A stretch of DNA of 64,000 nucleotides from positions 224,911 to 288,910 of the forward strand of contig CAKZPV010000033.1 in the NCBI GenBank assembly GCA_937139405.1. The letters run 5' to 3'. Positions 28,559 through 36,203 of this stretch are shown piece after piece (the stretch's first letter is position 1; each line of letters begins with the position of its first letter). The notes below the pieces were generated by a model that did no database searches, was not told the DNA's origin, and saw only the letters and a program-made list of their open reading frames with translations. The position numbers and the translations under genes were made by a program. This DNA is from an uncultured Nitrospirota bacterium. Lineage in GTDB: Bacteria > Nitrospirota > Nitrospiria > Nitrospirales > UBA8639.

Positions 28559-29069
28559 AGAAAAATGGGAAGTGAGCGATACGGTCCGTCTCGAAGAAGT
28601 CTTAGCAAATTTAAGTGATCGTGCTGAATCTCAAGGCCGATTGGTGACTCAATTGCTTGTTGGCAATCGACTGATGACTGATCGAGAATTGGTGCCGCCT
28701 ACGTTATCTCAGATCGCAAGCTCTTTCGGATCTATAGCCGCAAAAAGTGAGCGAATGGAGAACATCGTCACAAAATCAAAAGAAACGGGAAAACGATTTG
28801 GACAACAGTTGAGGTCTCATGCTCAACAAGTCCTTCTTGATTGTCGTCAGAATAGGGGGGGCTTACGACAACTTGATCAATGGTTTGGGGAAGTCGCAGA
28901 CTATTTAGAATGGTTTCAAATTCAGCAATCCGTTGTTGGCCATGAATCGAATGAGTTGCAGAACCTTTCTCATTGGGTGAATGAACTCATCGTGGCTCGA
29001 CAAAATAAAGACGAAGTGCGTGTGGCTGATATGCTCGAATATGAAGTTATTCCCCGTTTGCCTCAATAA
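28539..29069 (+). CDS. Uncharacterised helical protein upstream of flagellin
   Basis: I do not recognise this 176-residue protein. It is rich in Gln, Glu, Leu and Arg and looks largely helical. It has no signal peptide, no membrane segment and no cysteine cluster. It contains the phrases LVTQLLVGNRLMTDRELVP and WVNELIVARQNKDEVRVAD, the latter with an amphipathic helix pattern. Its start overlaps the preceding GT9 by 20 bases, and AAGGAGG (28525-28531) gives a strong ribosome-binding site. It ends 249 bases before fliC. The location suggests a helper for flagellin modification or export, such as a chaperone. This is inference from position only. Confidence 0.75.
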   Translation: MLVQLDEEKWEVSDTVRLEEVLANLSDRAESQGRLVTQLLVGNRLMTDRELVPPTLSQIASSFGSIAAKSERMENIVTKSKETGKRFGQQLRSHAQQVLLDCRQNRGGLRQLDQWFGEVADYLEWFQIQQSVVGHESNELQNLSHWVNELIVARQNKDEVRVADMLEYEVIPRLPQ

Positions 29070-29169
29070 AATCTTCTCTCTTTGGGGTGATTGTTGTATT
29101 AAGTTCTATGCAATTATATGAAAATTATGAGATGGAAAAAGAAAAATGCGAAGTGCCTTATACGGTTTC

Positions 29170-29196
29170 TCAAGTTTTATTTTTGATGGACGATAA
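29170..29196 (+). promoter_or_regulatory. Sigma-28-type promoter of fliC
   Basis: TCAAGTTT (29170-29177) and GACGATAA (29189-29196) are separated by exactly 11 bases. They match the FliA consensus TAAAGTTT-N11-GCCGATAA at 14 of 16 positions. The -10 ends 122 bases before the fliC start, leaving a leader of roughly 115 bases. That leader carries two hairpins and CsrA-type sites. A similar promoter precedes flgM. Confidence 0.8.
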
Positions 29197-29239
29197 GTAG
29201 GGCCAGACGAAGAAATTTGGTCAACATTATCAATCTTGA

Positions 29240-29260
29240 GAAAAGCCTAATAGGTTTTTC
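29240..29260 (+). other. Leader hairpin upstream of fliC
   Basis: A 9-bp stem, with one G-U pair, is formed by 29240-29248 and 29252-29260 around a 3-base loop. It lies in the predicted fliC leader, before the GGA-loop hairpin. No uridine run follows, so it is unlikely to terminate. It may help stabilise the long leader. Confidence 0.45.
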
Positions 29261-29273
29261 TAACGAACTCTCT

Positions 29274-29313
29274 CTCAAGGGACGGATCCTTTGAGGAAAA
29301 GCCATCAAGGAGG
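29274..29313 (+). promoter_or_regulatory. Putative CsrA-binding leader of fliC
   Basis: Positions 29274-29281 and 29288-29295 form an 8-bp stem that presents ACGGAT as a hexaloop, with GGA in the loop. This is the classic CsrA-recognition shape. A second GGA overlaps the ribosome-binding site AAGGAGG (29307-29313), five bases before the ATG. Two sites, one in a loop and one at the Shine-Dalgarno sequence, resemble the Bacillus subtilis hag leader controlled by CsrA and FliW. fliW and csrA lie about 18 kb upstream in the same window. Binding itself is predicted, not shown. Confidence 0.7.
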
Positions 29314-29318
29314 AATTT

Positions 29319-30146
29319 ATGGCACTTATCGTTAACAACAACATCGCGTCTATCACCGCGCAAAGGAACTTGGGGATTTCCACAGCCCAGTTGCAAGGGT
29401 CAGTGGCACGTCTGTCTTCAGGTTTACGAATCACCAAAGCCTCAGATGATGCTGCCGGTCTCGGTATTTCAGAAACTTTACGAGCTCAAATTCGTAGTAT
29501 TAATCAAGCCGTTCGAAATTCCAACGACGGTATCAGCTTGTTGCAGATCGCAGACGGTGGCGCCGCCAACATAGGTGGTTTGTTAGCCCGACTTCGAGAA
29601 TTAGCTGAACAATCTGCTAGCGGAATTTTAGGCTCCAACGAACGATCGTTCTTGGATCAAGAGTTTGTCGCTCTTCGGTCGGAAATTGATCGTATCTCAG
29701 CTGTGACTGAATTCAACGGTGTGAAGTTGTTGAGTGGAACAGGAAATGATTCCTTGTCCATTCAAATTGGTTTCCGTAGTTCAGCGAATGACACACTGAC
29801 TCTTTCGCTGAATGATTTGGATACCGGCCGATTGAGCTTGACGAGTGTGAATGTTTCAACGTCCGCAAATGCGCTCAGTGCTTTAAGCAATATTGATAGT
29901 GCCATTAGTGCTGTGGCGTCTGCTCGAGCCAACGTTGGGTCGTTGCAGAACAGAATTGATGCTGCTGTCCAAAATTTGGAAGTGGCCAATGAAAATGTGT
30001 CAGCTGCTGAATCACGTATTCGGGATGCTGATATTGCTTTTGAAACGGCGTTATTTACCCGAAACCAAATTTTGGTTTCGGCTGGTACGTCAATTTTGGC
30101 GCAAGCCAATACTTTACCTCAGCAAGCTCTTTCCTTGCTGCAGTAA
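29319..30146 (+). CDS. fliC: Flagellin
   Basis: This is the filament subunit, exported by the flagellar type III system. The N-terminus has LIVNNNIASITAQRNLG and LSSGLRITKASDDAAGLGI. The C-terminus has ENVSAAESRIRDADIAFET and ends QQALSLLQ. These are the D0 and D1 helices that stack in the filament. At 275 residues it is short: the surface-exposed D2/D3 domains are almost absent, and only a small beta-rich middle (about residues 145-180) remains. The Ser/Thr-rich middle offers sites for O-glycosylation. It is the only flagellin gene in the window. The start has a strong AAGGAGG. Confidence 0.97.
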   Translation: MALIVNNNIASITAQRNLGISTAQLQGSVARLSSGLRITKASDDAAGLGISETLRAQIRSINQAVRNSNDGISLLQIADGGAANIGGLLARLRELAEQSASGILGSNERSFLDQEFVALRSEIDRISAVTEFNGVKLLSGTGNDSLSIQIGFRSSANDTLTLSLNDLDTGRLSLTSVNVSTSANALSALSNIDSAISAVASARANVGSLQNRIDAAVQNLEVANENVSAAESRIRDADIAFETALFTRNQILVSAGTSILAQANTLPQQALSLLQ

Positions 30147-30159
30147 AAGGGTTTTTAGG

Positions 30160-30187
30160 GGAGGCCGGGTCGTGAGGCCTGGCCTCC
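30160..30187 (+). terminator. Strong hairpin between fliC and flaG
   Basis: A 12-bp GC-rich stem, including two G-U pairs, surrounds the loop GTGA and begins 13 bases after the fliC stop. No uridine run follows. It may act as a partial terminator or a 3' stability element that raises fliC mRNA relative to the downstream genes. Confidence 0.5.
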
Positions 30188-30212
30188 ATCCTAAATAAGG
30201 GGGTTACCCATT

Positions 30213-30614
30213 ATGGTAGCAACTATTTCACATAGTACCTCATCTGTCATTTCGGTGTCCGTTGGGCAGGAACTTCGTGTGCGTGATAGTCAAAAGGTCG
30301 GAGAGTCAGAAAAGCTACGCTCAGTCGATAAAAAGATTGCTGACCGAAAAGAGGCAATAGAACTTCAAGAATCCCAAGTCCCTAAAAATGCTCCAGAACA
30401 GATTAAGGAAGTCTTTACTCGGCTTCAATCAACGTTACAAAATATTGAGCCAAGAATCGAGCTGTCTATTGATAACGAATTAAATCAAGTTATTTTTCGT
30501 ATTGTTGATAAAGAATCTGGTGATTTGATCCGACAAATACCTTCGGAGGAAGTTCTAGAGCTTGATCGATTCTTTGCCGATCAGCCTGGATTGTTGGTTA
30601 CAGAAGAGATCTAA
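30213..30614 (+). CDS. flaG: FlaG family protein
   Basis: FlaG proteins influence filament length and lie next to fliD in many bacteria. The C-terminal half (about residues 75-133) matches the family: LSIDNELNQVIFRIVDKESG, followed by DLIRQIPSEEVLELD. The N-terminal half is polar and probably disordered, as is usual. The length of 133 residues is typical. AAGGGGGTTACCC sits just before the ATG. Its position between fliC and fliD is the expected one. Its mechanism is not well known for the family. Confidence 0.9.
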   Translation: MVATISHSTSSVISVSVGQELRVRDSQKVGESEKLRSVDKKIADRKEAIELQESQVPKNAPEQIKEVFTRLQSTLQNIEPRIELSIDNELNQVIFRIVDKESGDLIRQIPSEEVLELDRFFADQPGLLVTEEI

Positions 30615-30733
30615 GAATTTTCTGGAAGTTCCGTACATTTTTCACAAAAAAACTTTCCTGTTAGCAAAAACTTAGTTTTTGGAAACTTTATATCTGCTAT
30701 CAGAACCACGCTATCTTTACTAAGGAATAGGGT

Positions 30734-32137
30734 ATGATCAGTTTTGGAGGGCTTGGAAACGGCGTTGATTTTGGCCCGATTGTCGATCTCTTGGTCCAGG
30801 CCGAGCGTGTTCCGATTGACCGCATCGGTCAACGACGGCTTGATGCGCAATCAAAGCAAACCGATTTTGGGTTGTTAGGTGGTAAATTGCTTGGACTGCA
30901 AAGTGCAGCGAGCTCCATGCGAACCCGTCTAAGCTTTGATAAGAATCAAGTGAGTGTCACTTCTGCCAGTTCCCAGGATTTACTAACGGCAAGTGTATCG
31001 TCTACAGCCGCAACTGGTACGCATACAGTCACCGTCAATAATTTAGCTTCGGCTCACCAAGTTGTCTCGAAAGACTCTACGGCAGTTTCTAGCATTGATG
31101 CGGATATCGTCGGCGGTGGATCTGGCACGTTTTCATTTCAAATCGGAAGTGGGTCTGTGCAAACCGTTAATTTAGATGCAGATGGCACATTAGAAAGCTT
31201 ACGTGATGGTATTAATGATCTTGGTGCCGGAGTGAGTGCATCGATTCTCAACACTGGGACCGAGGCCTCACCAGCATTTCGATTAGTTTTATCATCGAAT
31301 GATTCCGGAACAAGTAATTCCATCACCATTTCTGCTGACAATACGACCTTAGATACGGTGACAACCGGGATTGACACGTTTCAGGCCGCGGAAGATGCTC
31401 AAATTGTACTGGGTGAAGGTGTTGGAGCGGTAACAATTGATCGCTCCAGTAATACGCTTACCGATATCATTTCTGGAATAACCTTGAATTTGCAAGCCGA
31501 AGATCTCAATAACTCTGTGACAATTTCCGTAACGCAGGACAATTCGGCAGTGAAAGAAGGAATTTCGGCATACGTGGCTGCGTATAATGAAGTTGTGGAA
31601 TTTGTAAATGAACGAACGACATTCGATATAGAAACTGGAGAACGAGGTCTTTTTGTCGGAGACTCCCTTGCTCGAACCGTTCTTGATCGTATCCGCCAAG
31701 CTACGTTTTCTCAAGTTAGTGGGCTCACAACGTATACTAGCGCATCTCAGATTGGGTTCGAAACTCAAACAGCAGATGGCACAATTAAGCTAAATGACAC
31801 CGCGCTTGATACGGCTTTAAGTACAAATTATTCAGCTGTCCGAGATCTGTTTATTCAGAATCCTACCACTGGGACCGAAGGCATTGCGGAGCTGGTTGCT
31901 GATGCCGTTGATGGATTGGATGATGTGGAATCAGGAGCTCTCACTTTGCGCCAGAATGCCTTGACTAATCAAATTGACGATTTCGCAGAACAAATTGCCG
32001 TGAAGGAAGCCGCATTACTCCGATTTGAAGAACAGCAACGTATTAAATTTGGGAATCTGGATGGCTTGTTGGCGAGTTTGCAAAATCAACTCAGTGCTCT
32101 CTCGACTTTATCGACAGGATCCTCATCATCTAATTAA
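30734..32137 (+). CDS. fliD: Flagellar filament cap protein FliD
   Basis: FliD (HAP2) forms the cap under which flagellin subunits fold at the filament tip. The 467-residue protein has the N-terminal family segment GLGNGVDFGPIVDLLVQAER. The middle contains TGTHTVTVNNLASAHQ. The C-terminal coiled-coil ends with AALLRFEEQQRIKFGNLD and QLSALS. The start has TAAGGA nearby. It is followed by fliS 25 bases later. The leader contains a small A/T palindrome (AAAAACT-T-AGTTTTT), and I find no sigma-28 site there. Confidence 0.95.
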   Translation: MISFGGLGNGVDFGPIVDLLVQAERVPIDRIGQRRLDAQSKQTDFGLLGGKLLGLQSAASSMRTRLSFDKNQVSVTSASSQDLLTASVSSTAATGTHTVTVNNLASAHQVVSKDSTAVSSIDADIVGGGSGTFSFQIGSGSVQTVNLDADGTLESLRDGINDLGAGVSASILNTGTEASPAFRLVLSSNDSGTSNSITISADNTTLDTVTTGIDTFQAAEDAQIVLGEGVGAVTIDRSSNTLTDIISGITLNLQAEDLNNSVTISVTQDNSAVKEGISAYVAAYNEVVEFVNERTTFDIETGERGLFVGDSLARTVLDRIRQATFSQVSGLTTYTSASQIGFETQTADGTIKLNDTALDTALSTNYSAVRDLFIQNPTTGTEGIAELVADAVDGLDDVESGALTLRQNALTNQIDDFAEQIAVKEAALLRFEEQQRIKFGNLDGLLASLQNQLSALSTLSTGSSSSN

Positions 32138-32162
32138 AACATCCTAAGGAAGGGATACCAGT

Positions 32163-32555
32163 ATGGTGGTCGGTGCTCAGGCTTATGCGACGACGCAAAT
32201 TTCGACTGCATCTTCTGTGCAAGTAGTGGTTCTTCTCTATGATGGGGCGATTTCTTCTATGAAACTTGCCCAAGAGGGCATTATTGCTCTCAACTTTCAA
32301 GATAAAGCTCGGTTCCTTGATCGGGCTCTTCGAGTGATTGGAGAATTGTCGGCTTCGTTGAACATGGAGGAAGGGGGAGTTGTTGCGAAAGATTTGCATC
32401 GCCTCTATGAATACGTTCAATTTGAACTGACTCAAGCCAATCTGAAAAATGAACCTGGGCGTTTGGAAGCCCCCATTCGATGTTTGACCGTCATTCGCGA
32501 AGCATGGCAGGAGTTAGCGATCCAAGGAACGAAATCCCAGGCTGTGGGGATGTGA
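32163..32555 (+). CDS. fliS: Flagellin export chaperone FliS
   Basis: FliS binds the C-terminus of flagellin and prevents its premature polymerisation in the cytosol. The 130-residue helical protein has the hallmark VVVLLYDGAISSMKLAQEGI, then ARFLDRALRVIGELSASLN and LYEYVQFELTQANLKNE. Length and motifs fit the family. AAGGAAGGG lies upstream of the ATG. It is 25 bases after fliD and 3 bases before the fliT-like gene, which is the usual fliD-fliS-fliT order. Confidence 0.95.
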   Translation: MVVGAQAYATTQISTASSVQVVVLLYDGAISSMKLAQEGIIALNFQDKARFLDRALRVIGELSASLNMEEGGVVAKDLHRLYEYVQFELTQANLKNEPGRLEAPIRCLTVIREAWQELAIQGTKSQAVGM

Positions 32556-32558
32556 GAG

Positions 32559-32882
32559 TTGAGCCAGTTAACCGACAATGAAAAAATTCTAGAGCAGCTC
32601 ACTCAGAATGCCAAGGAGGCTGCAGCGCAAGGTGCATGGGATTCTGTTGCTCAGTTCTATGATTCTCGGGCACGTGCCGGTTCTCTGGATAAGGTCTCTC
32701 GTGATGTTGCCGATACACTTATGCAATATGATCAATGGGTCATGACCCGTATCCGCGAAGTACAAACCCTCATACAGCAACAACTTGAAGAAGCTCAACA
32801 GCATCGTCGCAAGCTTCAGGGAGTAAAACGTCAATGGGTTGGGCAGAACCCTGCTCAAGCTCGCCATCGTCTGAGTATCTAA
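32559..32882 (+). CDS. FliT-like flagellar chaperone candidate
   Basis: FliT is the chaperone of FliD and is poorly conserved in sequence. This 107-residue protein is predicted to be almost wholly helical, with YDQWVMTRIREVQTLIQQQL and LEEAQQHRRKLQGVKRQW forming amphipathic helices. It sits 3 bases after fliS, the position of fliT in many genomes. The TTG start follows a weak GTGAGAG ribosome-binding site; no better in-frame start is available. The assignment rests on position and helix pattern rather than on a strong motif. Confidence 0.7.
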   Translation: MSQLTDNEKILEQLTQNAKEAAAQGAWDSVAQFYDSRARAGSLDKVSRDVADTLMQYDQWVMTRIREVQTLIQQQLEEAQQHRRKLQGVKRQWVGQNPAQARHRLSI

Positions 32883-33211
32883 TCTTTTTGATCTTCAAGC
32901 TCTTCAGATAACAGGTTGAATTCTATTACATTTTCCTTCCTCATAATTAAAAATTCACGGTACTTCAGTTTTATTCTAGATATGATGCTTCTGTCAGAGA
33001 ATTGACGTGTGGAAATTTTTTTGTCAGAGAAAGAGGCATCTTTTTTCCGTAAGATATTTGTTTGGATTGATTTTTTTGAAATTTTTAAGAAGTCTGAGGC
33101 AGGAAAATTTAGGTATAACAATTGCGGAATACGATTAAGGGTTTAGAGAATTGGCATTCAATTATTTGACGGATCAAGCGTTGCCCGTGATGGAAAGATT
33201 ATAGAAAGCAG
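32883..33211. other. AT-rich intergenic region, no gene seen
   Basis: About 330 AT-rich bases follow the fliT-like gene. An 80-codon frame on the minus strand (33121-32879) starts with TTG, has no ribosome-binding site and gives a Lys/Ser/Ile-rich translation that looks spurious. No convincing promoter or hairpin terminator was found. Confidence 0.5.
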
Positions 33212-33463
33212 ATGTCATCGCCTCAGTCTATTTCATCTCAAAGTTCAGCTACGACTACCACAGGATCTTCTTCTCCTATTGGCACATTATTGCATTCTCT
33301 TTCAAATAAATTATTGCCGATTGTGGTGTTTTCTGAACTCGCCCTCCGTCGTTGCGAAGATATTCAACTCAAGCCCCAATTAGAGAAAATTCATGGGGCG
33401 GCCGTACAAGCTCGTGATCTTCTTGTCGAAATTCGTACACTTCAAGGGAAGGTAGAACCTTAA
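33212..33463 (+). CDS. Small protein resembling a lone histidine-kinase dimerisation helix pair
   Basis: This 83-residue protein has a Ser/Thr-rich start and then two helices. The segment around H28 (LLHSLSNKLLPIVVFSELALRR) fits H-x3-N-x-L-x2-I, the pattern of the HisKA phospho-acceptor helix of hybrid kinases. The second helix, IHGAAVQARDLLVEIRTLQG, resembles the return helix of that domain. No ATP-binding domain follows, so it cannot phosphorylate itself. It may be a phospho-relay partner or a decoy for a kinase, or the likeness may be structural only. I am not sure it is a DHp protein. Confidence 0.6.
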   Translation: MSSPQSISSQSSATTTTGSSSPIGTLLHSLSNKLLPIVVFSELALRRCEDIQLKPQLEKIHGAAVQARDLLVEIRTLQGKVEP

Positions 33464-33477
33464 ATGATTTTGGTGCG

Positions 33478-33506
33478 TAATCAGACTTTCTCTTTTTTTC
33501 TGATTA
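33478..33506 (+). repeat. Inverted repeat between the DHp-like and PilZ genes
   Basis: TAATCAGA (33478-33485) and TCTGATTA (33499-33506) are perfect complements across a T-rich 13-base loop. In addition, the 10-mer TTGGTGCGTA occurs at 33470-33479 and again at 33512-33521, flanking the inverted repeat. It may be an operator or a weak terminator with an internal T run. Confidence 0.45.
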
Positions 33507-33563
33507 TTATGTTGGTGCGTAGTTGAGAGAAGTAACCTGGTGGAAGGTTTAAGGTGAAAAAAA

Positions 33564-34175
33564 TTGGATAATGGCAGCATTGCCTCGGAAGATCGTCGTC
33601 AGGATTGTCGTGCGGATGTTCCTGTTTGTCTCTGGATTGAATTGCCTCTTGCCTTTTCGTATGAACCTGTTGAGCTTGATGCGGCAGCCTTCAGTCAGTG
33701 GCAATGGGAAGAATTGGCGGTATCTCCCGATCTTGTCAAGGCGATGGTTGATGAAAATGATCTGACCATTCGTGACCCGTTGTTATTGCAAATGGTGACA
33801 CGCATTGATTGGATGCTGACATCGATCCTTCGAACCTTGGGAAAAGACAAAAACCTGAAAGGGGCTATTCCGGAATTAGCCAAAGTGAACTTGAGCGGGT
33901 CCGGGATTCGATTTTTTTCTGAACAAGAATTTCCTGTTGATTCTTTTCTCGTCATGCGGCTAATCTTGCGGCCATTTATTCCAATGCAGGCTGTCGGCAA
34001 GATCATTCGAATTGAATCTACGCATCAAGGGGAAGAAGAAGGATTTGAAATTGCAGTTGAATTTACTCAAATTGCTCCGGATGATCGTGAAGCAATTATC
34101 CGCCATGTCTTACGAACTCAAGCCACTCTCCAACGCCTTCGGCATAAAAATCCTACTGATTCTGTTTTGACGTAA
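33564..34175 (+). CDS. PilZ domain protein (probable c-di-GMP receptor)
   Basis: PilZ domains bind cyclic di-GMP. The 203-residue protein has an RxxxR motif in RRQDCRADVP near the N-terminus. A NxSxxG-type motif, NLSGSGIRF, lies near residue 112. The two are about 95 residues apart, much more than in a classical PilZ domain. The intervening region includes long helices (MVTRIDWMLTSILRTLGK), like the helical insert of tetrameric PilZ proteins. The start is TTG with AAGGTG upstream, because no in-frame ATG would include the RxxxR motif. It ends the flagellar region and probably links motility to c-di-GMP. Confidence 0.75.
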   Translation: MDNGSIASEDRRQDCRADVPVCLWIELPLAFSYEPVELDAAAFSQWQWEELAVSPDLVKAMVDENDLTIRDPLLLQMVTRIDWMLTSILRTLGKDKNLKGAIPELAKVNLSGSGIRFFSEQEFPVDSFLVMRLILRPFIPMQAVGKIIRIESTHQGEEEGFEIAVEFTQIAPDDREAIIRHVLRTQATLQRLRHKNPTDSVLT

Positions 34176-34245
34176 ACCGCAAAATTCCTTGGTCCGTTCG
34201 CCAAATTTTCTCTGCTCTCCGTCAGATTTCATTTTAGAGATATTT

Positions 34246-35664
34246 CTATGGTGACGAAGGATTGAATAATTCTGGCCAATGCGTTTGCAAAGTTTTTTCT
34301 GCTGCTTTTCCCAGTACCTTGTCATGTGAATGATCTTCGCTGAAAATTCGTAAGGTGATCAGTCGAGCCGGTAAATGACGTAGATAGGTCTGCAAGCTCT
34401 CTTTGTTGACATTGCCTGTCAACGGATTCCATACAAAAATTTGAAATCCTCCCATATTTAACAAGTTGATGGGGCGCGGATCTTTATAGGCAAAGTCGAC
34501 TCGGATATCTGTCTGTCGCCATTTTTGCGGCAGAAACTTTCGCATTTGTGATAGAAATTCTTGTGGTTTCAATGTTGTCGATTCTTGAGGGATCGGTAGT
34601 AATGTACTAAAGGCGGTCTTCCATTTGACATGTCTCCCCAAAATTTTTCCCCACTCGGCACCAAGTTGTCTTTTTTGTATGTTTCGTGATGTTGACCATG
34701 CCCGAACTTTTTCCATCACATGCCAATCAGTGAGATGCAAGTACCGAGAAAACGCTTTGAGAGGATTTTGGGGGAAAAGGATTTCCATTGTTGGTTGAAA
34801 GATCTCTTGGAGATGCAGGTCAATGGCTCGTGTCGTACGATGGTAATACACATTAGCATAGAGATAGAGTCTGGCATGTAAGAACATTTGGAGTGCGGGT
34901 AGCCCTGACTGATGAATCGTGAGGCCGTGGGAAGAAAAAAACGTGTAATGGAGAAGACGTTCAATATCAACTGGGCCTATGGCTACGCCACACATATACG
35001 AATCCCTTAACACGTAGTCACAATTGTCTGGTGTGAAAATGCCACCTAAAAGTGGTCGCAAGGCCATGACCCACGGTGGAAGCCCTCGTGTGGATTGGTT
35101 GGGTTCTTTGAGGATAAGGAAGGCGATGTGTTCTGGATTTAGTTGTTCTCCTGCTGCGAAGGGTCCAGATGGACTGCGCTGAATATTTTGGATGATTGTT
35201 CCTAGATGATCCCGAATAATGTGCTGTCCCAATAATTCGTGTGTTAGATGGTATTGATGAAGGAAATGATGATCAAAAAAATGACAAAAAGGCCCATGTC
35301 CGATGTCGTGAAGGAGTGCGGTGATTCGGACAAATTCTTCCAGAAATGAAAAGGAGGGAAGATTCGAAATGATTTGACGCAGTGAGGGGTACAATTGAGT
35401 GATAAAGCGTCCGGCCAGATGCATGGTTCCCAATGAATGTTGAAAGCGAGTATGTTCTGCTCCTGGGTAAACCCAATGCGCACTTTGGAGCTGAAGAATA
35501 TAGCGAAGACGTTGTACCCATGGTGAGTCAATGAGATCTTTTTCCGTCTGTTCCCTAGTCTTGGTATGAGTATAGGGGACTGTGAGAGAAATGTAGCCAT
35601 GAATGGGATCTGCCAAAAGGGCGACTCCATCAAAGGGAGAAGAAGAGGGTTCGGTAAATTGCAT
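34246..35664 (-). CDS. HD-domain phosphohydrolase (dNTPase-like)
   Basis: This 472-residue protein is an HD-superfamily metal-dependent phosphohydrolase of the COG1078 type, related to deoxynucleoside triphosphate triphosphohydrolases. The metal-binding residues are seen in TRFQHSLGTMHLA (His), ALLHDIGHGPFCH (His-Asp) and DNCDYVLRDS (Asp). The N-terminal DPIHGYISL is also characteristic. The C-terminal ~150 residues are less conserved. The substrate is unknown. It converges with the PilZ gene and is followed on the same strand by nothing else. The gap to the upstream DUF2062 gene is 47 bases. Confidence 0.88.
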   Translation of the reverse strand: MQFTEPSSSPFDGVALLADPIHGYISLTVPYTHTKTREQTEKDLIDSPWVQRLRYILQLQSAHWVYPGAEHTRFQHSLGTMHLAGRFITQLYPSLRQIISNLPSFSFLEEFVRITALLHDIGHGPFCHFFDHHFLHQYHLTHELLGQHIIRDHLGTIIQNIQRSPSGPFAAGEQLNPEHIAFLILKEPNQSTRGLPPWVMALRPLLGGIFTPDNCDYVLRDSYMCGVAIGPVDIERLLHYTFFSSHGLTIHQSGLPALQMFLHARLYLYANVYYHRTTRAIDLHLQEIFQPTMEILFPQNPLKAFSRYLHLTDWHVMEKVRAWSTSRNIQKRQLGAEWGKILGRHVKWKTAFSTLLPIPQESTTLKPQEFLSQMRKFLPQKWRQTDIRVDFAYKDPRPINLLNMGGFQIFVWNPLTGNVNKESLQTYLRHLPARLITLRIFSEDHSHDKVLGKAAEKTLQTHWPELFNPSSP

Positions 35665-35711
35665 GTGTTCTAGGAATGATGTTTTAGATCAGGGCAAATT
35701 CTTAAGGCATC

Positions 35712-36173
35712 TCAGACGTGTGTTTCCGATGATTCGTGCTGCGTGACACTTCGGTATCGTGTAATAGTCCAGCGCATGAGTGGATAGGCCAAGAGCGAGC
35801 TAAGAATGGAGAGAGTGCTCGCGCCAATCAGAAAGGGAACGAGATAGGGTGACAGTATGTCAAATAGATTGTCCATGGTGACTTGTTCCCATTCAATAGT
35901 TGTGGAGGACGAGTCTCCAATTAAAAACAATCCTGTATACAGGCTGGCAGTCAAAATAGGGATAAGGGTCCATGGATTGTTAATGAGAGAGCCAAGCATG
36001 ACGGCCACAAAGTTTAATCGAAATAACCAAGCGCAGAACACTGAACTGGCGGTATGCAATAAATAATGGGGGGCAAAGGCAATGAAGACACCAATAGCAA
36101 AGGCGAGAGCTGTTCGGTGAGGTGTTTCTTGAAGGTGGAGAACGTGTGTGAGCCGTTGGCGTAAGGACTCCAT
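35712..36173 (-). CDS. DUF2062 membrane protein
   Basis: This 153-residue protein belongs to the DUF2062 family of small inner-membrane proteins. The family signature is PHRTALAFAIGVFIAFAPHY, and LGSLINNPWTLIPIL is also typical. About three or four hydrophobic segments are visible. The function is unknown; members often lie near glycosyltransferases or lipid genes. It follows thiL by 30 bases and belongs to the lon-thiL transcription unit. Confidence 0.85.
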   Translation of the reverse strand: MESLRQRLTHVLHLQETPHRTALAFAIGVFIAFAPHYLLHTASSVFCAWLFRLNFVAVMLGSLINNPWTLIPILTASLYTGLFLIGDSSSTTIEWEQVTMDNLFDILSPYLVPFLIGASTLSILSSLLAYPLMRWTITRYRSVTQHESSETHV

Positions 36174-36203
36174 GCCTAGCTTGAAGCCTTTCTTTTTTTT
36201 GTC

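Noticed and set aside
32879..33121. An 80-codon minus-strand frame after the fliT-like gene
   Set aside because: It starts with TTG, has no ribosome-binding site, and its Lys/Ser/Ile-rich translation comes from AT-rich intergenic DNA.
33470..33521. Direct repeat TTGGTGCGTA with an inverted repeat between, considered as a CRISPR or insertion footprint
   Set aside because: Only two copies of 10 bases with no spacer array and no transposase; kept only as a local repeat.
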